NCBI RefSeq assembly: GCF_030272615.1
Contig: NC_081411.1
Span: 42,149,140-42,213,139 of the forward strand
From: Cryptomeria japonica
Taxonomy: Eukaryota; Streptophyta; Pinopsida; Cupressales; Cupressaceae
Direction of reading: 5' to 3'
DNA length: 64,000 bases
Translations under genes and position numbers: made by a program
Part shown: positions 48,716 through 58,979 of the stretch, in pieces
Numbering within the stretch: the stretch's first letter is position 1
Layout of the letters: every line of letters begins with the position of its first letter
The notes under the pieces: model-generated
The model's database searches: none
Told to the model about the DNA's origin: nothing
The model's input: the letters and a program-made list of their open reading frames with translations, nothing else

Positions 48716-51109
48716 CTATGTGTAAAACCTGCGAAGGTGCATGGTGTTGATAGGATCCTCCAAAGGTTCACCTTTTGTAGTTGATAGCTGATATGCCCCA
48801 GATCCATATGCTGCTATAATGATGTAAGGACCAAGCCAATTTGGTTCGAACTTGCCCTTCTTCTCTCTATCTTGCTGATTCTTGGGGTTTTCTCTAAGAA
48901 CCAAGTCACCTACCTCAAATGTGCGAGGTTTGACTTTGTGATTGTAGCTGCATTGTTCCTTGACTGAATGATGTGTAGCTTGAGTGACTGTCTTCCTTGA
49001 TAAAGGAATTGAGATAGAATTACTAATGTGTGGACTACACAGGCCCGTATGCGTGTCACCTGAAGAAGTTTGGGCATCCCTGATAACAAAGTCCTGCGAG
49101 GAAGCTCCATTAAAGGTCCATGATGTATCGCCAGAAGGGGATGGATGTGTGGAACAAGTGGAAGAGTTATGAAGGCTTATCATTGTGAAAAGAAGTGAAA
49201 GTAGGATAGCATGATGGAGACTTAGGATCAACAAGTATGCTTTTTGATTTAGAATTGTAGAACTTTTGCCCCCAGTTATTTTGATATTAGGGGAGATCAA
49301 CTCTTGCTCTTTTTGCTTCATAGGATTTTTATCCTTGACCTTGATTTTTGCAGAGTCCAATAGCTTTTGATTTTGATTTGGACTAAAGGACTTTTCTTTA
49401 GTTTTGACTTTTAGATTTTTCTTTTGAAAGCTTGATTTTTGATCCCCAATGAGTAAGGGCTTTTGTAATTCTTGTTGATCCAAGTCTGGAAGTGGAGTGG
49501 AAATGGAATGAGTGGATGATATGGTAAAGCTATGTGAGTTCTCAAGAGGGCTGGCGATATGCTCAATAGATTCTTTGCTGGAACCACTCTTAGGACTATT
49601 GATATCAAGAGTTGCTTGCACCACTAGAGGAGATTTGCATTCAGACTTAGTAGCCACAACACTAGGTGGTTCACACCCAATTCCTTGGCATTGAAAATTG
49701 TTTGTAGGTTGTTCTTGTTGACAAAATACCTTAGGAGATAATGGGAGTTGGTCAACATGAAATATATACTCACCACATCCCTTGTCTTTAATCTTGAACT
49801 TTTCTTTTAGCGCTGCTTGTTTGGATGTAGAAGCTTTTAATGATTCTGGATCCACATATGCTGAAGATGGAACAGCTTCTCGATTGGCTGGAATTGTTAT
49901 TTCTGATCTAGGTCGCAGATTATTGCAATATATGAATGGATTTGGGTCAGCTTTGATGCTCACTTCAACTCCATTGTGTGGAAACTTGATGCATCGATGA
50001 TATGTTGATGGTACTGCCCTCATTTCATGAATCCAAGGACGTCCTAGTAATATGTTGTATGTGAGATCGAGGTCTAGGACTTGAAAAACCACATCCTTTG
50101 TAACTGGCCCAACTTTGAGAGGTAAGGTGACTGTGCCCTTGGATGAATGCTCTTCATCGTCATATGCCTTGATGGTGATTTTGTTTGTAGAATTCACAGC
50201 TTTATCAGAATATCCCAATTGTTTAATGGTGTTCAATGTACAAATGTTTAGACCAGCTCCTCCATCTATCAGGACACGCTTTATTCGATGTTTGTGTATG
50301 AAGGCTTCAATATGTAATGGTGCATTATGTGGCTGACTTACGGAGGCGTCATCAGCGTCTGTGAATGTAAGGGAATGTGGAATGGAAAGGTATCCCACCA
50401 TGGCTTGAAACTGGTCCACGTTCAGATCAGTAGGAATGGCGGTGTCTCTCAAGATTTTGTCCAGAATAGCTTTATGTGCGGGAGATATGCGTAATAGCTC
50501 AAGGATTGAAATGAGCACGGGTGTCTTCCCTAACTGTTCTACAAGGTCATACTCAGGTTTGGTTGATGAAGAAGTGGTGTTTTTAGTTGGAGCACCTTGC
50601 AAAGTAATTTTACCTCGGCGGGTTGTAACATGACACTCAGAGGTAGGTTCGGAAGAAGATCCAACACCTCTTAGGACAATCTTGGGTCGCTGAGGAGGAT
50701 TCTCAGGGTTTTTGTTCTTGATGGTAATAGTAGAGATATGATTGTCCATCGAGATATGATTGATAGTTGAATCATAGTTGTAAGGTGCTCTAGTATAGTT
50801 GGCTTGATCATCTGTGACTTTAGCTTTTCCATTGTTGTGCTTTGGGAATGGTTCCTTAAACATCTCATGTTCTTGATTGGATGAGTGTCCCTCAATCTCA
50901 ATGTCACCTCTATCAATGAGATCTTGTACGATGTTCTTCAGTCGATGACAATTTCTCGTCTTATGACCCTTTCTCTTATGAAATTCACAATACTCATCAT
51001 CATTCCACCAATTTGGTTTGACCTTTGGTTCATATGGAGGAAAATCTGGAACTGTGATTACCTTATTCGCCACAAGCTTCTTGAAAACTGACTCAAGTGG
51101 TTTTCCCAA
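48716..51109 (-). pseudogene. Zinc finger, protease and integrase C-terminal tail in one frame (gypsy 2)
   Basis: About 797 codons open from a TTG after the gag stop, in the same frame as gag. It begins with the gag C-terminal box and a C-x2-H-x4-H-x4-C finger (CEFHKRKGHKTRNC, about residue 40). A retropepsin-like protease follows, with an intact-looking loop LIDGGAGLN (about residue 281) and the flap/alpha-helix region NILLGRPWIHEM. A long linker rich in S, K and P comes next. The last 80 residues are a gypsy integrase C-terminal tail of the GPY/F type: FEVGDLVLRENP, FEPNWLGPYII, YQLSTTKGEPL and MHLRRFY. RT, RNase H and the integrase core, normally about 1,000 residues, are absent, yet the frame is kept open across the join. 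It may have encoded a trans-complemented structural protein. Confidence 0.85.
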
Positions 51110-51124
51110 TGGAGTGTATTTCCT

Positions 51125-52828
51125 TCATGATCTGGAAGTTGTTTGAGTATTCACTTGATTGTTTGTAGAACTTGATCCTGAAAAGATGAATTTGGGTCGC
51201 ACCGTGTTGGCATCAACAACACCATCATTGACTGTGTTCTTGTTTTTATTCCAAAATCTTGGCTTGTCTTTTCCTTTAAAGTCCTCTTTGTTTTCTTTGA
51301 ATATCTTAATGACTCCTTGTTCAATTAAGACTCTTTCTGTTGCTAGGCCCTTTTCAATAACATCCTTGAATGTAGACAAACAAGATTTCCTGAGATCATA
51401 GCCAATAGCCTTATTAACATTTTGAGTGAACATTTCTACCATTTGTTTCTGTGGGATTTCGCAAGAGCATCTGCTAGCTAGATTTCTCCATCTTTGTAAA
51501 AATGTTGCGAAAGATTCTCCTTCCTTTTGTTTCGTATTGCACAAGGTAGTAACTAAGACATCTATTTCTATATTGTAAGAGAAATGCTGAATGAATGCCT
51601 CTGCTAAGTCGCCCCATGACTTAATACCAGGAGGTAATTGAGAAAACCATTCCATAGCTTGATCGCCTAAGCTTTGTGGGAACAACCTCATCAAGTATGT
51701 TTCTTCTACCGCTACCTCAATGCAAGCTGTGAAGAATTGTCTTATGTGTGCCTTGGGGTCTCCTTTCCCTCTATACTTGTCGAATTTTGGCGTCACAAAG
51801 TGTGCAGGAAAAGGAGGCATTGGAATGCTCTTATCAAAGGGATAAGGACATATATCTCTCATAGTGTATGTTGGTTTTGATGTACTCATGTCCTCCATTT
51901 TCTTTTGTAAATCTCTTATTTGTTGCTCCAAATTATTCTTAGGAGGAGATTGATTTCTTGTAGGATATCCTATGTTTGAGACACCCATTTGAGGAGGAGC
52001 TTGTTGCATGTATGGATGATACTGATCGTAGACATGTCCATATGGAGGTCTATATTGATGTGGCATATATGGAGCACTTGGCATAACTTCATGTTGAGGG
52101 ACCCCATATCTATTTTGTGCATATATACCATATTCAATAGGCATTTCATTTTCCATTGTGTTGCCCCCAATTTTGACATGAGGTCTCCTTGTGTCAAAAT
52201 TTTGGGGATGCCTTTGAGTATCTACTTGTTTTGATTGATCCATACCTTGAGCATGTGATTGAGCATATCTGTCTGCATAAGGCTTCCATGATGGTCTTCG
52301 AAGGTAAGTATCATATGTTTGAGCTTGTGTATGTGGGATCTCTGGTTTTTGAAGCAAAACTGATGGTGACTCAGGCATCATATTCGGTCCTCTATTTCCT
52401 CCACTATTTGGTCTCCTTTGATCCATGTTGGATTGAGTTTGTTGTGAGGGTCGACTTTCCATAAGTTGAGACATGTCAAAGTCATGAGGTATTTTAACTC
52501 CACTTTGTGCCATCATTTGTAAGAAGTATTGTCTATCTCTCCTCATTATCTCTTCAACCAATCTATTGAAATGAGGATTCATTATGGATTTTTCTATGTC
52601 TGCTGATAGTATTGAAGAGTTGTCCACATTGTCATTGTGTGTAGTATTGTTGTTTATAGTGTTTGCGCTTTCCACATTTGGATTGTTTCTATAAACATCC
52701 ATATCTGGTAATGTAGTGTGCTCAGGATTGAAGAATAAATCATTGTCATACTCATAAGAACTCATGTTTGCGGATTCTTGAGCTTCTTTAGCTATTCTCT
52801 TAGATTTTTGAAGGCGTGTTTCAACCAT
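51125..52828 (-). CDS. Gag protein of gypsy element 2
   Basis: 567-codon frame starting MVETRLQKSKRIAKE. The N-terminal third is polar and Asn/Gln/Pro-rich. The Retrotrans_gag-type core spans about residues 345-470 (KFDKYRGKGDPKAHIRQF, QSLGDQAMEWFSQLP, AEAFIQHFSYN, FATFLQRWRNLA). It ends TGA 51125-51127. The same frame continues five codons later as the zinc finger-protease part, so TGA either terminates gag and is read through, as in some retroviruses and retroelements, or is a decayed CGA. The intact length of the gag and following frames argues this copy is young. It would form the capsid of the virus-like particle. Confidence 0.82.
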   Translation of the reverse strand: MVETRLQKSKRIAKEAQESANMSSYEYDNDLFFNPEHTTLPDMDVYRNNPNVESANTINNNTTHNDNVDNSSILSADIEKSIMNPHFNRLVEEIMRRDRQYFLQMMAQSGVKIPHDFDMSQLMESRPSQQTQSNMDQRRPNSGGNRGPNMMPESPSVLLQKPEIPHTQAQTYDTYLRRPSWKPYADRYAQSHAQGMDQSKQVDTQRHPQNFDTRRPHVKIGGNTMENEMPIEYGIYAQNRYGVPQHEVMPSAPYMPHQYRPPYGHVYDQYHPYMQQAPPQMGVSNIGYPTRNQSPPKNNLEQQIRDLQKKMEDMSTSKPTYTMRDICPYPFDKSIPMPPFPAHFVTPKFDKYRGKGDPKAHIRQFFTACIEVAVEETYLMRLFPQSLGDQAMEWFSQLPPGIKSWGDLAEAFIQHFSYNIEIDVLVTTLCNTKQKEGESFATFLQRWRNLASRCSCEIPQKQMVEMFTQNVNKAIGYDLRKSCLSTFKDVIEKGLATERVLIEQGVIKIFKENKEDFKGKDKPRFWNKNKNTVNDGVVDANTVRPKFIFSGSSSTNNQVNTQTTSRS

Positions 52829-53569
52829 GAACTAGGTATTTGACCAAGATGTGAGAGACTAGATGAAAAATGGAAAAAGTATGGAAGACCAAGAGTTGTA
52901 TGGAGTGTAAATGAATCTTGAGGTGTACTTGCAATGTCCAAAGTGTAAGACCAAGTATGTAAGTAGTAGAGTAGGTGTGACTTCCAAAGAGAGGATAGTT
53001 TCTCTTGATGAGGTAAGCTGACCTTGACCCTAGGTAAGACCAAATAAGACCCAAAGGTAAAAAACCTTGATGAGGGACCACTTAGCAATGTGTAGTTGTA
53101 TGTAGTGTGTTGACAAAGTATGATGAGGACAAGCAAGTGACCTTTTGACTCAAGTTTAGACAATTGTGAATGTAATGAGAGATGTAAAGCAATGATGGAC
53201 TATGTGAGACCCAAAGACACGTTGAATGCTAGATGAAACCTGAAGAAACAACCTAGGAAGCTCAAGTATTCTGAAACTGATTTCTTTTGTTTGCTGGACT
53301 GTGAAATTTTTCCAATTTGTGAAGTTTTTGGTTGTGACCAAATCTAAATGTTTGACTATTTTTCGTGACAAGAGAACACAATGTTGATGAGGACTCAATG
53401 TTTGCAAGTGTTTAGACTGACAATGACTCCAAGAAAAGTGTGTTGTTTGATGTAAAATTGTTTTGCATACACTTGAAGACACAAAAGACACAATCTTTTG
53501 CTGTTTGGTCTTGATTGTTTGAATGTTTAACATAAGTCAAGCACAATTCTTATGGCTGGCCAAGACAAT

Positions 53570-53960
53570 AGTTGTTGATCCCACATGGGGTTTTACCCCC
53601 GAGGCTACGCTATTCAGAGCGGATACTTAGATGCTTGACCTCACTGGCTCCACCCTCGGCACTCACTTCTTGGGTCAGCCAAGCATCAGTCCCCATGAAA
53701 ACTCCCCATGGTGAACTTTGTATCTCTACTAAGAACCGTATGTGTGTGGGCTGCTACCAGAGGTCCGACCTCCTGCCCCAACAACTAGAAGGATTTGGGC
53801 TTCTAAAACAAAAAGGTGCTAGTAAGGGCATCAGCTCGTGTGGCCATACATGCGGCACTTTCAGTTCTGTAAATACAGAAGGCTCCCAGCCGGTAGGGGT
53901 TACGCCCTACAAATGATCAAATAAATTTGATCAAACGGGTTTATGGGGAGACATAGTGTC
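53570..53960 (-). other. Structured GC-rich block in the gypsy 2 leader
   Basis: In AT-rich surroundings this block has several self-complementary pieces, for example GGTAGGGGTTACGCCCTAC (53893-53911) and the TTTGATCA..TGATCAAA pair (about 53918-53937). Its place in the leader suggests an RNA packaging or dimerisation element (inference). I checked it for tRNA or rRNA features and see none. Confidence 0.5.
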
Positions 53961-54428
53961 GGTATGAACTAATCAGCACACGTTATTCATAGTTTTCACC
54001 ATGAATACATTTGATTATAGTGGTTTGGATGAGGTGGGTTTTCCTCGCTACCACTTGGGTCGTTCTCTTCTCACTAGTAGTCCTAATGACCACACGGGAA
54101 GACAGGCCCTCTAAAAATTAAACAAAAAGAGCCTATTGCTCAAGACACAAAAGACAATGATTCAATTTTAGTGCACCAATTGAAGTGTTTGCTAGTCTAT
54201 GAAAATAAGGCACACAATAAAAATCTAAAAACCCTTGCCAAGGACCTGCAACAAAGATTTATTAGTAGTTTGGATTGTTTCAAATGATCACCCCTTCTTG
54301 CAAGCACACAAGTTAGGTAAATTTTAGATCCAAAAGACTTTGTGAAATAGGGGCCTTCAATAATGCGTTTTGTTGACCAATTCAAAGATCTGATTCATCA
54401 TAAAAAAAGAACACCTATAAAATTTCAA

Positions 54429-55330
54429 GAGATTTCCAGAAATATAAGAAAATCCAAAAAATTTGCTAATTTGCTCCAAAAATTAATTTTTTATGAAAAA
54501 TCATAAAAAATTCATATAAAATGCAAAATCAATCCAAAAAATATGAAATTTTTACTGGAGATTCGTGATGGTCTTCCAAACTTGCACAAAAAATTTTCTG
54601 CAACAAATCCAAGCAGTTTGTGAGATATGAGTGAAATAATGCAAAACCCTAATTTTCAAAGATCTGATTTTTGAGGAATGATTTTGCATAAAATTTAAAA
54701 TAACAAAGAACAGATCCTGTGTATAATTCTGAGAGATTTCTAAAAATGTAAGAAAATCTGAAAAATTCGCTAATTTTCTCTCAAAATTAATTTTTTATGA
54801 AAAATCATAAAAAATTCATACAAAATGAAAATAGATCCAAAAAATCTGAAATTTTTACTGAATCTTTCTGATACGTTTCCTGACTTGCACAAAAAAATTT
54901 ATGTCAAAATTCAAAACGGTTTGTGAGATCTGATCAAAATAAGGAAAAACCCTAATTTTTAAAGATCCAATTTTTAGGGAAATATTTTGCATCAAAATTA
55001 AAATCACAAAGAACAGATCCTATGTATAATTATGAGAGATTTCCAAAAATATAAGAAAATCCAAAAAATTCTCTCATTTGCTCTCAAAATTAATTTTTTA
55101 TGAAAAATCATAAAAAAATTCATAGAAAATGAAAATGTGCTCCAAAAATTCTGAATTTTGGCTTGAGACCTCCTGATACTTTCTTCAACCTGCAAAAAAA
55201 ATTTGGTGCAAAATTTCTTAGCCGTTTCTTAGATATGATCGAATCTCTCCAAGATCTTGATTTTGTGTTCAAAACCCTAGCTGCACAAGGTTATTCTCCA
55301 AATTGTTTTACAAAACAGCAATATAGGGTT
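54429..55330. repeat. Three tandem units of about 302 bp in the gypsy 2 leader
   Basis: The phrase beginning AGAGATTTC recurs at 54429, 54732 and about 55034. Each is followed by the TTATGAAAAATCATAAAAAA palindrome and, farther on, an AACCCTAATTTT word. Spacing is 302-303 bp. The units differ by scattered substitutions. Confidence 0.85.
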
Positions 55331-55377
55331 AGAAAAATCTGCAAAAAAAAAAAAACATAGATCTAACAAAAATCCAT

Positions 55378-55395
55378 GTCCCACCGGGCGTGCCA
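55378..55395 (-). other. Primer-binding site of gypsy element 2
   Basis: TGGCACGCCCGGTGGGAC on -, three bases inside the 5' LTR end. The position and TGG start fit a primer site; the tRNA is not assigned. It marks the right-hand LTR as the 5' LTR. Confidence 0.75.
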
Positions 55396-55398
55396 AAA

Positions 55399-57753
55399 TG
55401 TGTATGGTGAAAATGGATACAATAATAACAGAATTGAAAGGCTAAATGAATTCAACCACAAAACCCTAGCCTAACAATCAACAAAGATCCACCATAACAT
55501 ATGAAGATTACCTAAGACAATGCAAATCAAATGAAATCACAAAGATTATACCATCACATGTCCAATAGGGTTTGGATCTCCATTCTTCCTATCTCCATTG
55601 ATCTTGCTTGATATATATTTGCTCTCAGATTTTTATATGCAGAAGAGCTCAACAAAGAATGGAATGTGGTTGCAAGTAGGATCGTAGTGTAGCCAAGTCC
55701 TCCAAAATTGTTGATTAGTCTGAGTGGTTAGGGTGAGTGATTAGTTATTAGGGTTTGACAATGAAGAAAGCATCTCCTTAAATAGAAGACACAATATGAA
55801 ATGGAGGGATAAGATTGAGAGGTGTAAAAAGAGAGGTCGGCTAGGATTAGAGGGTAGGTAAAAGAAATACCAAAATAATGAAAGAGGTAGGTAGTGTATG
55901 AATTAAGAGATGAATGACATGTGTCATGGGTAGAAAAGGCTAATGAATTAATTAAATAAATAAAGATTTATTTAATTAATAGAAGAAGTGGAATAATTAA
56001 ATAAATAAGATATTTATTTAATTTAGGAAAAGATAATTTAAATAAATAAATGTATTTATTTAAATGAGAAATAAGGCTAGAAGAGGATAAATGAATTAAT
56101 TAAATAAATAAAGATTTATTTAATTAATAGAAGAATTAGGCTTAGATAATTAAATAAATAAAATATTTATTTAATTAGACATGACAATTTTGAGTGTCTA
56201 CATTTTGCCCCTCTTTGAGACAATGCGGCTTGTCGCGTTGTTTCAAAGAAGATAAGATGAACTGATACATTGCTGCACTTTGATGTTGTTCATATGATAC
56301 TTTATTGAGGTTCTGGTGCTCAAATGATCTCATGATATGATGCTTATGGATGTTTTAGTGCTTAGTGGTGTTTAATGATTTTCTTGATATTGATATGACT
56401 TGATTTGATGGACATTATTATTGATATGTTATCCACAGATTTTGATCATTTGATTTATTTACTGGCGATTGGTTTTGATGTATATCCTTGGTTTTCCTTT
56501 GGATCAGTATGTGGTCACACCTATATATGATGATATGTTATGGATGCAACTACTTTGATTGCAATGAGCTATCTGATATGCTTTTGATCTATATGACTTG
56601 TGCAGATGCTGATGTAGATGATGTGATGTGTGTGTTGTTGATTTTTATGATCTATAAGCTTATATGATGATGGTAATGATACTATATGTTTAGAAAGTTA
56701 TATGAAGATGATGGTGTAAAGATTGCAAATGCTTGTGATTTCTGTAAATGTTTCTAACATGTTTTGTGCTTTTGTGTTTTTTGGATAATGTAATCTAGAA
56801 TACTACATGTTTTTATATGATATGCAAAATACAATAATGAAATGAAATGTGAAATGTATCGTGAAAATGAGATGGATAATGATATGCATGATATGAGATG
56901 TATCTAATGTAATTTGTAAAATGATACAGATAATGTACCTAATGCATCTTTGTAATGATATGAAAATGATAATGTACCTAAATACAAAGTTAAAATTGAT
57001 AATGATAATGCAAGATTAATATGGTATGCAACCTAATGCAAGATTAATAATGAAATGCAACTAAATGCAGAGTAAAATGAAATGATACTAATGCATTCTC
57101 ATTCCCATAAGTTGTCATCCAATTTGATCAAAGTGCCAGTGCTTCCTTTGTTTTCATCATCGGGCCTAGATGTGTTGAAAGTTGATACAAGAATCATGGT
57201 ATATTTGAACCATAACGAACTAAGTATAACTTACATGGGTTTTGATATTGCAAGATGACACAAGCATCGAGGTATAATTGAATCAAGACGAATTGAGTGT
57301 TGCCTGCATAAAAAAGATAAGAGTTATGATAGACTTATAAAGCACTAAGTGGGGGTGAATCAGTGATAGCAAATACAATACCACTTTAATCAAAGAATGG
57401 TAAAAATAGTTAACCAGTTTATTTAAAACTATGCATGCAATCCAAAGTGATATTAAAGAATCCACAACAAGTAAAACATCCACTATAACACAAGTGTCTA
57501 TACGTGGAAAAACCAACTCGGAAAAACCATGGCGAGATGGGACTCACAATTTAACTATCTGTAGTAATAGGTAACTGAATGGTTGAGGTCTGATGAATAC
57601 TAAGAGGGGGGGGTGAATTAGTATACCAAAAAATACTATACTTAAACTCTTAAATAGTTTAGCAGATAACGGTATAACAGATTCACTAATAAACTAGTTG
57701 AGATAAATGCAAACCAAATAGCAAATAAAGCATTCACCCACAAGAGCACAATC
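55399..57753 (-). repeat. 2,355-bp direct duplicate of 44285-46639
   Basis: Aligned at a constant offset of 11,114 bases from end to end, with no net length change and about nine substitutions seen by eye. It covers the 804-bp 5' LTR of gypsy 2 (55399-56202), then the polypurine tract, the ATG-rich interior, the type-B LTR fragment (57327-57590) and the first 163 bp of the next LTR. The part past 56202 cannot be explained as an LTR of a simple insertion. Confidence 0.93.
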
Positions 57754-58749
57754 ACCATAACACAATATATTTGACGTGGAAACCCAAATGGGAAAAACCA
57801 TGGTGAACAGAAACTCACAAGTAACTATCTGCAGAATAGAAACTAGACTGGTTAAGGTCATACAATGTTCTTCACCAAAATAGATCCTATTAGGAATCTA
57901 GATCTCTGTTAGGAGATAAGTCCTGTTAAAGACTACCTTATGAGAGGATTTCAAATCCACGGTTGCAAACCACCTTGTTAAAGGATTTACAAAGGCTTTG
58001 CTAGGCCTACCCGGTTAAGGGTTTCAGACTTGTCGAAGATGTGAGTAATCAACAAGTGAGTGATCTAGATACTAGCACAGTATGCTTGGTTAGATCCTTA
58101 ATAGCTCATTGTTAATGCATTTCAACAATACTTCAGTCTTCAATATCTCCACACTCTAACTCTTCACACAGACCTAATCTTCTTTGCAAAGATCACACAT
58201 AACCTTATCACACTTCTCATACATCATACATCTCTCTTACATACAAACCCTAGACATGATGTCCTTATAAAGAAAACTAATTTCATGTCGGTCCAATAGG
58301 ATTAGACTACAAGTTCCCAGGTTCAGTGCATCTAGACACATTTGATAGCATGACACAAAATCACCACCAAAGTGTCGATGGATGATAACTCATCACACAT
58401 TACAGAAATACCGGTTGGTAACTCATCACAGAGTAATACCGGTTAATACAATATACCGATTACCGGTTGTCAAAAATGAAGACTAGAAAATGTTAACTAC
58501 CGCTTTGCTCCTTGGTACCGCTTGAGATCTTTGAACCGCTTGAGGTCTTCATACCGCTTGGGTCTTCAGTCAATCTGTGATCGGTAAACATTTTCTACAA
58601 AACACTAATAGTCTAAAGACTATAATACACAATACCGATTGGAGCAGTTATCGGTTGAGTCATAATTCATACATCAAGAAAGTGTGTGTCCATCATAAAG
58701 AAAGTCTATGTCCATGAATGACAATCAAAACATCATCAAAATTCCAACA
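57591..58749 (-). repeat. 3' LTR of copia-type copy 2 (1,159 bp)
   Basis: On + it starts TGATGAATACTAAG followed by the G8 run and TGAATTAG, and ends TTCCAACA. It shares TACGTGGAAA-like and ACCGGTT-rich blocks with the other LTRs of the group. The words ACCGGTT and ACCGCTTG recur (58400-58660), giving a locally repetitive U3. Confidence 0.85.
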
Positions 58750-58765
58750 ATCTTCCCCTTTGGTA
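58750..58765 (-). other. Polypurine tract of copia-type copy 2
   Basis: CCAAAGGGGAAGAT on - directly against the LTR start TGTTGGAA. Confidence 0.8.
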
Positions 58766-58979
58766 TTGATGGCAACACTTAGGAAAATTTTGACATCTAA
58801 GTGTTTTTACAACAAAAAAATGCCATAATCAAAATTACTCCCCCTAAGCATATACACTATCCCTTTTTGCAGAAATTACAATATACACTACTCCCAAAAT
58901 GAAAGTATACAGGAAATGATAACATTCACCAAAATTTTAATGTACTACTCCCCCTTTGCCAATAATGACAAAGTAGTGT

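Larger units (their letters stand above)
52829..55377 (-). other. Untranslated leader of gypsy element 2
   Basis: About 2.5 kb between the primer site and the gag start. It contains a GC-rich, hairpin-rich segment (53570-53960) and three imperfect tandem units of about 302 bp (54429-55330). The short frames here have no recognisable domain and do not look like genes. Confidence 0.7.
44285..56202 (-). mobile_element. Ty3/gypsy element 2, gag-protease retained, pol core missing
   Basis: An 11.9-kb element on the - strand with 804-bp LTRs at 44285-45088 (3') and 55399-56202 (5'). Its primer site (TGGCACGCCCGGTGGGAC, 55378-55395) and polypurine tract (45089-45104) are in the expected places. It codes for gag, zinc finger and protease in one frame (52828-48716), with one TGA, fused to an integrase C-terminal tail. 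RT, RNase H and the integrase catalytic core are gone. A shortened antisense PMD gene lies at 46641-47043. The domain order and antisense gene suggest the Tat/Ogre group (inference; no RT is available for phylogeny). No clean target duplication is seen, because sequence beyond the 5' LTR duplicates the 3' interior. Confidence 0.88.

Noticed and set aside
48445-48784. Two overlapping + strand frames next to the integrase tail
   Set aside because: They overlap the end of the - strand frame and contain F-rich low complexity from T runs. No support.
53572-53916. 114-codon + strand frame in the GC-rich leader block, or a structural RNA gene
   Set aside because: No domain, and the block is part of the gypsy leader. 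I looked for tRNA cloverleaf and rRNA signatures and saw none.
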